This document shows, one piece after another, positions 18,141 through 27,375 of a DNA stretch of 64,000 nucleotides. Source of the DNA: an uncultured Alteromonadaceae bacterium (GTDB lineage: Bacteria; Pseudomonadota; Gammaproteobacteria; Enterobacterales; Alteromonadaceae); assembly GCA_947503265.1 (NCBI GenBank), contig CANNDC010000017.1:20686-84685 (forward strand), written 5' to 3'. Position 1 is the stretch's first letter, and each line of letters starts with the position of its first letter. Made by a program: the position numbers and the translations under genes. Under the pieces are notes generated by a model. That model was given only the letters and a program-made list of their open reading frames with translations, did no database searches and was not told the DNA's origin.

Positions 18141-18533
18141 TTACATCCACGCCAACCATGCTGTTGCAAATTGGGTGAATGAAAGGGCACCAAAACGTGC
18201 TAAAACAATGGATGCCGATCACTTTTTTTATCTGGTCAGGGCATGTCAGTTATTTATAGCTGTCCAAAAACAAAATCACATTCCAAGAGCACTATGAGCA
18301 AAATCAAAACATCCTATCTACTTTAACCAAATCCATAATTAAAACATTACTGACGATTAATTGACGCTGGGCATCTTGCTCTTTCAGCGATTCGACGGTT
18401 ACTCTGGATATGCTATCGACGTCCGTTTCTTTTCAATGTTGTGAGCCTAAATTGGATTGGCGTTTGTAGTTTTACAAAACACTTTTAATTCAATATCCAC
18501 CCACGACGAGTGGTAAACCATGGAAGTAAATAA
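18141..18533. other. 393-base intergenic region, nothing assigned
   Basis: Separates divergent transcription units (amidohydrolase leftwards, small exported protein rightwards). It should contain the promoter of the gene at 18534, but I find no convincing promoter, hairpin or ORF. Confidence 0.5.
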
Positions 18534-18974
18534 ATGAAAAATATAAAAACAATATTATTAACCTTGTCCTTATTCGTTCTGGCGTCAACTAATGTATTTG
18601 CGAAAGATTCTAGTTATACCTATGGCACTGTATGGGAGGCTCACGGCATTAAGGTCAAGTCAGGACAATTTGAAAACTATATGGATCACCTAGCTAGTGT
18701 TTGGAAAGAGAGTTATGAATTGGGTAAAGCAGAGGGATATGTGGTTGATTATCATGTGCTTGCCGCTACTCATCCACGACAAGGAGAGGCTGATTTGGTG
18801 TTAGTGATTGAATTCAAAGACTTTGTGACTACAGCCCAACGTCAGGAAGTGTGGAAAAAGATTCAGAAAAAAATGTCTACTAATGATCGTAAATCAGATA
18901 AAGAATTTGGCGACCGTGAGGTGATGCGAGAAACACTTAGCTCAAGTCAATACCAAGAGCTTAATTTGAAGTAG
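18534..18974 (+). CDS. small exported protein of unknown function
   Basis: 146 residues with a standard Sec signal peptide (MKNIKTILLTLSLFVLAS..NVFA, cleavage before KDSS). The mature protein, about 123 residues, is compact and charged, with an order of strand (YGTVWEAHGIKVKSG), helix (FENYMDHLASVWKESYELGK), strand (GYVVDYHVLAATH) and strand/helix (GEADLVLVIEFKDFV). This is the order expected of a ferredoxin-like dimeric alpha-beta barrel (NIPSNAP/ABM type), an inference from pattern only. No motif fixes a function. Confidence 0.8.
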   Translation: MKNIKTILLTLSLFVLASTNVFAKDSSYTYGTVWEAHGIKVKSGQFENYMDHLASVWKESYELGKAEGYVVDYHVLAATHPRQGEADLVLVIEFKDFVTTAQRQEVWKKIQKKMSTNDRKSDKEFGDREVMRETLSSSQYQELNLK

Positions 18975-19067
18975 TCACCATTCAGGCAAAAGATGCATAG
19001 GGCGTATATGACAGTTCAATACGCCCTAATAAGTCCCAGTTTTTTTGCCAAGTGCATGGCTGAAAAT

Positions 19068-19262
19068 GCACGGGCACCAGTACGTATTTCTGCAGGGATA
19101 GAACATAAAATTTTCGAATGGCGCAGAGTCAAACATCAAAACCCAGAGCTTAGCCATCGTGAGTTTCGCACGTAAAAAGTGGTTGAAGCACACCTTCAGG
19201 AGCTTGATTCAGAAGTCGAAACTAGTATTGTCCAGACCGGCTTAGTTGGCGACATAATTGAG
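19068..19262 (+). pseudogene. remnant of an M20 peptidase/amidohydrolase
   Basis: Reading one plus-strand frame through a TAA at 19173-19175 gives FEWRRVKHQNPELSHREFRT, stop, then KVVEAHLQELDSEVET and TGLVGD. This is the N-terminal block of M20D amidohydrolases (WRRxIHxHPELxxxEFRT..LVxxHLxxLGxEVxTxxxxTGVVG). The metal-binding and dimerisation domains that should follow are absent: the frame ends at 19262, at the 3' end of the convergent oxidase gene. So the rest of the gene has been deleted or replaced. Confidence 0.75.
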
Positions 19263-20621
19263 CTAGTGATTAAAGGCGTTAATGTCTTTTTCTAACCTCT
19301 CAACACCCAGTGCAGCCTTAGTTTTTTGATACATTATAGATGGGTCATCTTTGTTGAGTAACAAATTAGACGCTATTAATCCGTAGGCCAACGAGCCTTT
19401 TGCGCCTATTCCAGACATGCCGCCGACTAAAACGATGTTTTTATCAATCTCATTGTTTTCATTAACAATATGCGTCACATAAGGCACTTCAGAGTCAGTG
19501 AGTGAATAAACACATGAGTAGCCCTGAACAAATTCTAGCTCCTCAATATCGACTGGCAAATCGAGCATATTCAGATACCGAATGGTATTGGTTTTACTCC
19601 ACTCAATTTCGTCTTGAGTCAGCGCCTTGGCCCACACTGAATCTAAATCGTCGATTTCAGTCCTTAGAAAATGACCGCCAACTTTCAAAATTGGGTGTCC
19701 ATTTGTGTCGTAGTTCTCAACCATTGAGTAATAAATTTCGGAGCTGTATTCGGCCACTGGATAAGATTCTTGCAGTCTTTGTTGTTGCTCAGATGAGAAG
19801 CTGTTGTAAACACGTGGATTAATTTTTAAAAACGAAAGAAACAAGCGCTTTGGAGTGATTAACTCGTTGAAGTAGGGAGCGATGCTCTTAGTAACTTGGC
19901 CATTATAAGGACCCGCTGCCATCACTATTTTCCTACTTAGAATTGTCTTTGATTGACCGGTTTGAGTGTTTTCAATCTGTATTTCATATAAAGCATTTTT
20001 TCTTGTTAAGCTGATGACTTTCTCGTTATACCAAACCTCGCTGCCAGCATAGTTCATCGCTTTATGCAGTTTTGAGATTAGTAGGTTGGGGTTTAGCGTG
20101 CCTGTGTACTTTTTATACTCTCTAATAATCATTAATGAATCAGGTATCTGCATGCCAAATAGCGCTTTGGCAGTGCTACTGTCGGGAGCATATTCATACG
20201 GATCACTCTGTTCGGCTAGTAATCTGTTTACATCATCTTGCTGAGATTTGTGGCGAATATAGGTAACGGGTGAGGTTCTGTAAATATCATCCATTGAATG
20301 ATTTTGAGCGTTTTCTGTTTCGTTTAGGTAGTCAATTAATTCTACAGTTTGGGCGACAGACACTTGTTGAAGAAAGGAAAAGATATCACCTTGCTCCCCT
20401 AAACTTCTGGAAATTCTTGCTTCGCCTAAGCTTGAGCCAAAGGTGTAGGTCTTGTCTTGTTGCTCAATCAACAGCACTTTTTCGCCGCTTTTGGATAGCT
20501 CCCATCCAGCGGAGCTTCCCATGAGTCCACCACCGATAATAACAACGTTGTGGACATTTTTGGCACCACTGCAGGAAACTAGGAGGAGAAACAAGGTAAT
20601 GAGTGTTGGTATCCGAATCAT
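19263..20621 (-). CDS. lipoprotein FAD-dependent oxidoreductase (DAO/sarcosine oxidase-like)
   Basis: 452 residues. The leader ends in a lipobox (LLLVSC, Cys17, Ser at +2), and the FAD dinucleotide fold follows almost at once: VVIIGGGLMGSSAGWELSK, then SLGEARISRSLG, which resembles the GSSHGESRI segment of monomeric sarcosine oxidase and N-methyltryptophan oxidase. The C-terminus has the matching FAD-contact VGGMSGIGAKGSLAYG. These enzymes oxidise N-methyl or secondary amines and release peroxide. A lipid-anchored member is unusual because flavin must be loaded outside the cytosol or the protein exported folded; no twin Arg is visible. AAGGAAA precedes the ATG. Confidence 0.85.
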   Translation of the reverse strand: MIRIPTLITLFLLLVSCSGAKNVHNVVIIGGGLMGSSAGWELSKSGEKVLLIEQQDKTYTFGSSLGEARISRSLGEQGDIFSFLQQVSVAQTVELIDYLNETENAQNHSMDDIYRTSPVTYIRHKSQQDDVNRLLAEQSDPYEYAPDSSTAKALFGMQIPDSLMIIREYKKYTGTLNPNLLISKLHKAMNYAGSEVWYNEKVISLTRKNALYEIQIENTQTGQSKTILSRKIVMAAGPYNGQVTKSIAPYFNELITPKRLFLSFLKINPRVYNSFSSEQQQRLQESYPVAEYSSEIYYSMVENYDTNGHPILKVGGHFLRTEIDDLDSVWAKALTQDEIEWSKTNTIRYLNMLDLPVDIEELEFVQGYSCVYSLTDSEVPYVTHIVNENNEIDKNIVLVGGMSGIGAKGSLAYGLIASNLLLNKDDPSIMYQKTKAALGVERLEKDINAFNH

Positions 20622-20735
20622 GGGTTTCCTTTTTGTGCTTGTGAGTAAAAAATTTAAGTAAGCAGCCGTACTAACAAGATAACCACGAGTGCGAATGAAA
20701 TTAAGTCAGTTTGCGTTAGTATTCAATATCGTGAT

Positions 20736-20753
20736 CGTCAAAGTAGCGTCATT
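20736..20753. repeat. 18-bp dispersed direct repeat, copy 2
   Basis: Second copy of CGTCAAAGTAGCGTCATT (first at 18027-18044), in the gap between the FAD oxidase and the end of the SARP-like gene. Confidence 0.6.
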
Positions 20754-20768
20754 CTTACCGAGATTTAT

Positions 20769-22868
20769 CTACTCTGAAGGCACTGAGGGTAGTAAGTCTG
20801 GCCAACCATATTGCTCCCAAGCCTCCACTAGCCCAATACGTTTGGCGAAGGGAAGAAAGTCCGGATGTAAACGAATCTGTCTGATGGGCTCAACATCAGC
20901 CCAAAGCGACATCATGCAAAACATATTGGCGGGTGTAATTTGAGTACCTAACGTCTTGAAGACCATCTCTGAGTATCCCATCCAGATTGCCGGTTGGACA
21001 ATACTGGTATCGCATGGGTCGTGAAGTGTTTTATGCAGGTGGTCTAGCAAAGTGCAGTAAAGCTTTCGGTGTACGGTTTTGCCACTGCATACCCCGCGCG
21101 CAGCCACTTCCCAAAAAACATAGAGGGCCGCACCGGTCAGAGGTTTGGAGCCGGCTGGCGAGAACATCGTCTTGTTCATCAGCGTTATGGTCTGACGATA
21201 TTGATCAATTGCCAGCTTACGATCACCTGATGCTGACGTTGCAACGCCTAGCCACATGGAAGGTAGGCCTAAGTCGACCATGCGTTTACCTGCTTCTATG
21301 GCTGAGTCAATATTGCCTAAATTGAGCTGGACCACTGATAGCATTGCGTAGTTGCGGCCATTGACTGGATCTTGATCGACGGCAGCTTGCACGTACGGCA
21401 AGGCCTCGCGGGTACGACCAATATAAAGCAAGAAAGACCCTAAACGTAGCAAAACGTCTGGGTTATTTGGTTCCAGACGATAGGCCTCAAAAGCTAAGTC
21501 TAGCGCGCCGAGTGGATCGTTCTCGGTCCAACAGTGAATGCCCAGCATAGTGCGTGCGTGCCCTTGTTTTGGATCCAATTCAATTGCTCGCTTAGCGCAA
21601 TAGGCCATCTTCTGCGATTGTCCGAGCCTATCTAAGCAGGGTGTATAAACCGCGGTGTAAACATGTGCTTCTGCTAATGCAGTCCAACAAGCGGCAAAGT
21701 CCGGATCAATCTCCAGAGCGGCCTCAAGAAGCTCAATGGCCTTGGCCAGCACACCGTCCCCAATCGCTCGGATGGTTAAGGCTCGCCCTTGAAGATACAA
21801 GGAGTAGGCCTCTTTGTTAACGGTGCTGCGCTGACGCACTGGAGGTGGCTTTATCTGACGTTTAAGTACTAGACCCAACTCTTCAGTGAGGGCTACAGCC
21901 AATGTTTGCTGGAGGGAAAAGAGGTCATCGGCTTGACCATCAAAACGCCCCGACCAGTTTTGGCAACCGTCGACACCGTCGAGCAAAGCGGCGTGTACGA
22001 TAATGGTGTTATTTTGCCGACGAATGGTTCCCTCGACTAGATTGGTGACCTTGAGTTTGGCGGCTGTATCGATAGCTGACGTATTCGTTGCGAACTGACG
22101 CGCCGAGCCGCGACCAGCCACCCGCAACTGAGGAATCTGTGCCATGGTAGTGACTAGCTCTTCAAAAAAACCATTGGCGAACAGTTGCAGTGATTCATCT
22201 GATGGTTGCACTGCAAATGGCAGTATTGCGATTCGAATCAATGCTTTGTGGGTTGTGCTATTTTGCCCTCGTTGCTTTATGGCTTCTTGCAAGCAATTGC
22301 GGGCATAATCGAGTTTACGTGCGCTAATCTCATTGAATATTTGTTCAACTGTTTTAACCAGTTGTGCTTCAACTTGAGCTCGTTTAGTATCCAGAAACTC
22401 AGCAAACCTTAGCCCTAAAGTTTGTCCGGTATCTAGTCCTTCAAGAAGTGTTTGTGTCCCGACGGTTTGCAGTTGTGAAGCGGCTGACGCGTACTGACCG
22501 GCAGCCAAAGCTTTATGTAAATCTATCAAGTCAGAACTGACTAGCTCCGCTCGAATCGCAAGCTTCTCGCGACCGCCTAAAAACGGTTCGTCGCAATTTG
22601 CAGCGAGCTGTTGCTTTAATTCTAGTAAGGTCTGGCGCAAGCTAGCTCGAGCCTGTGCTCTGAACTTACCCTGCCACAATAACTGACTAATTTCCTCTCG
22701 CTCGATAGCCTCGCCAGGATGTAAACACAAGATTGCCAACAGTGCACGAACTCGTTTACCACTTATAGAGATCTCATTGCCGTTGGCTGCAATGACGCGG
22801 AAACGACCAAATAGTTGCACTTTGATCGGTTTCCGTGAGTTCGCAGTTAAATTATCAACAGAACTCAT
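20769..22868 (-). CDS. SARP-like transcriptional regulator with TolB-like and TPR domains
   Basis: About 699 residues. The N-terminus is an OmpR-type winged helix of SARP proteins (VQLFGRFRVIAANGNEI, GKRVRALLAILCLHPG, REEISQLLWQGK, ASLRQTLLELKQQL), followed by a helical BTAD-like segment. The middle (IAILPFAVQPSDESLQLFANG, LVEGTIRRQNNTIIVHAALL) is the FlgO/TolB-like region common in CadC- or cyclase-type regulators. The last 330 residues are tetratricopeptide repeats. No membrane helix is seen, so it is cytosolic. ATG 22868 is preferred to a TTG at 22883. Target genes are unknown; divergent or adjacent candidates are the FAD oxidase and the amidohydrolase. Confidence 0.85.
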   Translation of the reverse strand: MSSVDNLTANSRKPIKVQLFGRFRVIAANGNEISISGKRVRALLAILCLHPGEAIEREEISQLLWQGKFRAQARASLRQTLLELKQQLAANCDEPFLGGREKLAIRAELVSSDLIDLHKALAAGQYASAASQLQTVGTQTLLEGLDTGQTLGLRFAEFLDTKRAQVEAQLVKTVEQIFNEISARKLDYARNCLQEAIKQRGQNSTTHKALIRIAILPFAVQPSDESLQLFANGFFEELVTTMAQIPQLRVAGRGSARQFATNTSAIDTAAKLKVTNLVEGTIRRQNNTIIVHAALLDGVDGCQNWSGRFDGQADDLFSLQQTLAVALTEELGLVLKRQIKPPPVRQRSTVNKEAYSLYLQGRALTIRAIGDGVLAKAIELLEAALEIDPDFAACWTALAEAHVYTAVYTPCLDRLGQSQKMAYCAKRAIELDPKQGHARTMLGIHCWTENDPLGALDLAFEAYRLEPNNPDVLLRLGSFLLYIGRTREALPYVQAAVDQDPVNGRNYAMLSVVQLNLGNIDSAIEAGKRMVDLGLPSMWLGVATSASGDRKLAIDQYRQTITLMNKTMFSPAGSKPLTGAALYVFWEVAARGVCSGKTVHRKLYCTLLDHLHKTLHDPCDTSIVQPAIWMGYSEMVFKTLGTQITPANMFCMMSLWADVEPIRQIRLHPDFLPFAKRIGLVEAWEQYGWPDLLPSVPSE

Positions 22869-23142
22869 CGTCTCGACGTCCAAATATAGAAAATAAAGAC
22901 TGACACTTAACTTTTACCCGGCTTGATTAAAGGTAAAACTGCATCAACGTGCTCATTTAATTCATTTATGCTTTGGTACATCTAATTTGTTCAACATTTT
23001 ATTATATGAAATTTATAGTAACACGCAGTCAATGCCATGCAAAAAAATAGTCACATTATCATTTAATATCAGCAGCTTACAAAAATCGTCAATTAATAAA
23101 ACTCTTTCCAATTGTAACGGTCAACTCTTCTTGGAGGCTTCC

Positions 23143-23970
23143 TTAGGCACTTTTTCTTAATTTCATCTCGTACTCTGCTGGAGATATATTCCCCAATTTG
23201 TAGTGTCGTCTGCATTGATTATAAAACGGTTCGATATAGTCAATGATATCTGCGATGGCTTCTCGCCTTGTCTGATAACGACGATAGTTAACTCGCTCTG
23301 ATTTCAAGCTTCGAAAGAAGCGTTCTGTCACCGCATTATCCAAGGAGTTTCCACGGCGGCTCATGCTTGACGTTAGACCGTGCTCTGCCAGGGAACGTTG
23401 AAATGCATCACAGGTATATTGTACACCTTGGATGCCCTTCTAAGTGTCAGGTCGTCGCTTGTTGACTCCTAGCCGCAATGCTCTTGTCGTCAGTTCGCTA
23501 TTGGGTTTATCTGAAAACGCCCAACTGACCACTTTACGTGAGCATAAATCCATGATGACAGCCAAGTATAGCCATCTCTATTGTGTGCGGATATAGGTAA
23601 TATCTCCTGACCACAAGGTATTGACATGCTCAGGATTAAATTGTTTGTTCAGGTAATTCGGCGCAATAACAGATGCTTTGCCACCTGTCGGATAATGATG
23701 TTGCTTAGGTCGTTTAGCGACAAGCTTTAAGCGCTTCATTGATGTCCTGACTTTATGTATACCTAATTCAAATCCCATCGACTGTAGTTCAGTCAACATT
23801 CCGCGTTTACCGTAAGTCGCATCCATGTCGAAGTGAACTTGTTTCATGGCTGCTTCAAGCTTGACTTGTTCAGTATCAATCACTTTAGGCTTAACACGAT
23901 AATAAAAGGTACTTGAAGCGATAGACAAGCATCGACAAATTTGTTGAACATGACTTCCGGCCTTCTTCAA
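23143..23970 (-). pseudogene. IS3-family transposase OrfB, interrupted
   Basis: Encodes a DDE integrase-type transposase. The frame is constant from 23970 to 23143 but has a TAG at 23578-23580 (after DITYIRTQ) and a second TAG inside the sequence KRRPDT-stop-KGIQGVQYT, where the catalytic-domain segment ..HSDQG.. before GVQYT has also lost several residues. The N-terminal HTH_21-like part (VQQICRCLSIASSTFYYR) and the C-terminal SRRGNSLDNAVTERFFRSLK with the last catalytic Glu remain recognisable. With two stops and a deletion, no functional OrfAB can be made. Confidence 0.9.
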
Positions 23971-23978
23971 TTTTACAG

Positions 23979-24281
23979 CTACTTGTTGCCGTTGTTCATT
24001 TCCACAGCGAAAAAGGCCGAGGCTTTTTTTAACAGTTGATTATCGCTTTTTAACTGTTTTACTTGCTTTTCTAGCTCTTGAATCCGCATTTGTTCTGGCG
24101 TCAATGCACTTGGCTTCGGCGTGATACCTTGTTGCTCTTTGCGATATTGCGTTACCCAGCGTCGAATGGATGATAGAGCAACGTCCATCGCTGCTGCGGC
24201 ATCTTTATGTTTATAACCGTGAACAATGACAAGTTCTGCGCATTCACGTTTAAATTCTGCTGATAATATTTTCTTAGGCAT
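23979..24281 (-). CDS. IS3-family transposase OrfA
   Basis: 100-residue DNA-binding protein of IS3 elements: an HTH_Tnp_1 fold (SAEFKRECAELVIVHGYKHKDAAAAM, SSIRRWVTQYRKE) followed by a leucine-zipper-like coiled coil (IQELEKQVKQLKSDNQLLKKA) used for OrfA-OrfAB pairing. It is intact, but its partner orfB is broken, so it cannot transpose alone. It overlaps the normal slippage zone near AAAAAAG-type runs at about 24020. Confidence 0.88.
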   Translation of the reverse strand: MPKKILSAEFKRECAELVIVHGYKHKDAAAAMDVALSSIRRWVTQYRKEQQGITPKPSALTPEQMRIQELEKQVKQLKSDNQLLKKASAFFAVEMNNGNK

Positions 24282-24402
24282 TATGGCCTCGTTATTTAAA
24301 GTAATTTTACCTCTAACGAAGTCTCTAGTTAAATTGTACCGTTACAGTTGAAACATGGTGAAGAAAAAGTGAATACTGCTTTGGGAAACGACAGAAAATG
24401 AG

Positions 24403-24423
24403 GCGCCCGCATATCGCGGACGC
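24403..24423 (-). terminator. hairpin after the S9 peptidase gene
   Basis: An 8-pair GC-rich stem (GCGCCCGC at 24403-24410 with GCGGACGC at 24416-24423, one G-T pair) and a 5-base loop, directly downstream of the peptidase stop on the minus strand. The following CTCATTTTC is only a weak T-run. Confidence 0.5.
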
Positions 24424-24434
24424 GATTTGTCTAC

Positions 24435-26420
24435 TTATTTTAGATGCCTTGCAAGAAATTCCTCTATACGTGTGAATACTTTTTCAATATTATCGCGATT
24501 TCTAAAGGGGTTGTGACCTGTTTTATCAAGGGCAATAAACTGGAATTTCTTACCCGCTTCTTTCAATGCATCACGCATGATTCTTTGCTGCTTGAAAGGG
24601 ACTATTGGGTCATTTTTACCGCCTATCAACAGAATTGGCACACTCACTTCATCTGCTCTCAAAGCCGGCGAATGAGACTCCAACAATGCTTTATCCTTTT
24701 CCGGATGACCATAACTTTCGTATACTGCTTTTAATGCCCAAGGTACCTCTTCTAGCTTTTCCGCCGTATATTCTACTTGTATAGGTATATGAGAAACGCC
24801 GTTCATACTAATTGCACAGCGATAAAGCCTATCTTGATTCAGCGATCCAATTAAAGCCGCATATCCTCCAAACGAGATACCCGCAATACAAACTTTACTT
24901 TTGTCGACTAGACCGGCTCGAATGGCATAGTTAACACCATCCTCAATGTCTTCACGCATCACCCCATCCCACTGTTTGTGCCCCGCCTCTTTAAACGCTT
25001 TTCCATAACCAGTAGAACCTCGGAAATTCGGTTGCATTACAACGTATCCGCGAGTAGCTAAGAACTGAGCAAAGTGATTGAAATAGGCATAAACTCGAGA
25101 ATGCGGCCCACCATGTGGCAGCATCACCATGGGATATTTGGTGCCTGGTTGATAATCATTTGGCAACAGCAAATATGCTTGAATTTGCTGTCCATCTCTT
25201 GCCTTATATTTCACTTTCGCAGCGACGCCAAGATTATCTGGATTTAACGCTCGATGGGCAAAACTATAAAAAGTGACCAAGTTTTGACCACGTTGATAAA
25301 AATAAAAACTGCCTGAATCGTCTTGGCCATTAGTCCTGACAATGGCTAGGTCGGAATCTTTGTTCCATGATGAATAATTGAAGGAAGTCACCCCAATCTC
25401 AACTAATTGAGCCTCAATTTTTTCGTATTCTCGTTGGCGTTGTTTGTCTTCATATTTTGTACGAATAATATTGTCTTCTGCAACACGATGACCTATCACA
25501 GAATTGCCGTTACCTCTGGCCAAATTGAGGACGTCTTTATCTGGATAAGAAACATAAACGCTAGTTTTTCCGGCGCGATCACGCTTAAGGATTTCATGAT
25601 ATCCACTTACGTCGTTTTGCTTTCTAAACACAATGGAGCCATCTTCCAAGACACCTGCAAAATTGGTTAAATTATCTGTGGTTTGGTCTTCCTCATAATA
25701 GTCAAAACGTTCTTTTCGTTCCCAACTTCCATCCACATAGTCGTAAATCAAAATCGTCTTTGACGTATCAATCCAATCCAGCCGATACAAGGGATTACCT
25801 TGGGCGTCACTAAAAAATTGCACCGTATTTCGACTACCTTTAGTAATCAACTTAGATTTACCCGTTTTTACATTAGAACGAAGGATAGATGGACGATCAC
25901 CATAACGTGCCACGACTAAAATGTGGCCTTTGTCTTCAGGAAGGGTGTGAAATATTCTTGAAAGTGAATAGTTAAGACGTATTTGTCTTTTATCCGCCAA
26001 AAGTTTCTTATCGTTACCACCATCTGGGTCAATGGCGATTAGGCGCTCGACATGGGGATGCGAGTAAAAATCGAAGTCAGGGTTCTCTTTGGCATCTTTT
26101 TCCATCTCCTTTTTGAACACAGGAATGGAAATATTAACAAGCAGTCTTTCTTCACTTGCCCAAGTTATCCAATTTGGGCGAACAAATTTACTGCCTGATT
26201 TGGCTATTTGTTTGCCTCCATCTTGCATGTCTTGGACAATGACAGTTCGTTCTCTATTTTCACTCCAAAGTGTCGCTAAATATCGCCCGTCAGGAGAAAA
26301 TGCCATATCTCTTAAATGGCTTTCGGTTTTAAAATCTTCCACCGTAAGTGATTTCGCGAACACAATCCCACTGTGCAAACACAACAGAAAAATGACGAAA
26401 GGAGTGATGAGTTTGGTCAT
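24435..26420 (-). CDS. exported S9 family serine peptidase (prolyl oligopeptidase/acylaminoacyl peptidase type)
   Basis: 661 residues. A Sec signal peptide (FVIFLLCLHSGIVFAK) is followed by a beta-propeller domain built from WD40/TolB-like repeats (for example DMAFSPDGRYLATLWSEN) up to about residue 390, and an alpha/beta-hydrolase domain: oxyanion MLPHGGPHSR, the nucleophile in CIAGISFGGYAALIG, Asp in IGGKNDPIVPFKQQ and His in DKTGHNPFRN. Such enzymes digest short peptides in the periplasm. Single gene, SD AAGGAT nine bases before the ATG. Confidence 0.95.
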   Translation of the reverse strand: MTKLITPFVIFLLCLHSGIVFAKSLTVEDFKTESHLRDMAFSPDGRYLATLWSENRERTVIVQDMQDGGKQIAKSGSKFVRPNWITWASEERLLVNISIPVFKKEMEKDAKENPDFDFYSHPHVERLIAIDPDGGNDKKLLADKRQIRLNYSLSRIFHTLPEDKGHILVVARYGDRPSILRSNVKTGKSKLITKGSRNTVQFFSDAQGNPLYRLDWIDTSKTILIYDYVDGSWERKERFDYYEEDQTTDNLTNFAGVLEDGSIVFRKQNDVSGYHEILKRDRAGKTSVYVSYPDKDVLNLARGNGNSVIGHRVAEDNIIRTKYEDKQRQREYEKIEAQLVEIGVTSFNYSSWNKDSDLAIVRTNGQDDSGSFYFYQRGQNLVTFYSFAHRALNPDNLGVAAKVKYKARDGQQIQAYLLLPNDYQPGTKYPMVMLPHGGPHSRVYAYFNHFAQFLATRGYVVMQPNFRGSTGYGKAFKEAGHKQWDGVMREDIEDGVNYAIRAGLVDKSKVCIAGISFGGYAALIGSLNQDRLYRCAISMNGVSHIPIQVEYTAEKLEEVPWALKAVYESYGHPEKDKALLESHSPALRADEVSVPILLIGGKNDPIVPFKQQRIMRDALKEAGKKFQFIALDKTGHNPFRNRDNIEKVFTRIEEFLARHLK

Positions 26421-26520
26421 TTTTGTTTCATCCTTGATTAACTAGCAAGTTTCCACTGCCATACAGTACTAACAAATTATTCAGACAACATTAACATATT
26501 ATCTTTATATTAGTAATATC

Positions 26521-27375
26521 TTAACCACCCGAGTCGGATAAGGTCACTCTTTCCCCCGGCTGGCTAAAAAATGATTTCTTTGAGTCGATTAAGGTTTGTG
26601 GAATCTTAACCGGTACATGCACACCAATGTGTTTTTCCGCATTGAGAGTGTTTTCAAGAATCGCATTACCTTGGGATGAGAGGAAGAACCAATAGGGTGG
26701 AAAAGCGGTGTGTGTTTTTCGTTTATGCCAATGTGAAAAGAAAGGTACGTAGTGCTTATTGTTCGGATCGGCATCACCAAGGTGCATTACGGTTAATTTA
26801 TCCGCAATGGTGACTCGAAAAACCAAGTTTTCCACATCTGCTCGTCCAGGCCAGCCCGCATGCGGAATGCGAGCGGCTTCGATTAACAAACCATCATGGA
26901 TAACCTGCTTAGGTTGATCTCCAAGTGCCAAATCAAAGCCATGAATTCGTTCTTGTACTGAATTTTCCATACGCAATGTGATTAATTCCTCAACGGCTTG
27001 TTGCGGCGCATATAATTTCACATGAGGAAATTTGTGCAGATAATCAGCCACATCTTGTGCAGCAAAATGGTCACCATGGGCGTGACTAATTACAATGGCT
27101 GTAATTTCATTGTATGGTGAAACGCCTTGTTTGATAGCATTTTCAATTTCTTCGGGAACCAATTGATAAATATTGAAGTGGCTATGAAAAAACGGATCAA
27201 AAAGCACTTTATTATCGCCTGATTCTACCATCAAAGCAGCATTACCAAGATAAGTCACTTCGCCCTTGATGTGCGTTTTTACGTTTTCTACCTTGTGTTC
27301 GTGAGCATGAGTCAGGGTGGAAACCACCAAGGTTAAAATAAGAATTGAAATTGAAATTCTATTGCCAACATACAT
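26521..27375 (-). CDS. exported metallo-beta-lactamase-fold hydrolase
   Basis: 284 residues with a signal peptide (SILILTLVVSTLTHAH). The metal site is VVISHAHGDHFAAQD (HxHxDH), with later ligands in LHLGDADPNNKHY and a C-terminal His in HIGVHVP. The strand pattern VTYLGNAALMVESGDNKVLFDPF is that of the UPF0173/UlaG-like L-ascorbate-6-phosphate lactonase group. The export signal and early His-rich stretch (THAHEHKVEN) are notable. Substrate unknown. Divergent from the PEP-CTERM gene and separate from the S9 peptidase by 100 bases on the same strand. Confidence 0.88.
   Translation of the reverse strand: MYVGNRISISILILTLVVSTLTHAHEHKVENVKTHIKGEVTYLGNAALMVESGDNKVLFDPFFHSHFNIYQLVPEEIENAIKQGVSPYNEITAIVISHAHGDHFAAQDVADYLHKFPHVKLYAPQQAVEELITLRMENSVQERIHGFDLALGDQPKQVIHDGLLIEAARIPHAGWPGRADVENLVFRVTIADKLTVMHLGDADPNNKHYVPFFSHWHKRKTHTAFPPYWFFLSSQGNAILENTLNAEKHIGVHVPVKIPQTLIDSKKSFFSQPGERVTLSDSGG

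Larger units (their letters stand above)
23113..24346 (-). mobile_element. IS3-family insertion sequence, 1.23 kb, inactive
   Basis: Bounded by imperfect inverted repeats: TGTAACGGT at 23113-23121 and ACCGTTACA at 24338-24346, with similarity continuing inward for about 25 more bases with mismatches (both ends share a CTTC.TTAG block). Inside lie orfA and a degraded orfB in the usual -1 frameshift arrangement. I find no matching 3-4 base target duplication at the outer borders, which suggests an old insertion or later changes. Inserted between the SARP-like gene and the S9 peptidase gene, outside any ORF. Confidence 0.85.
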
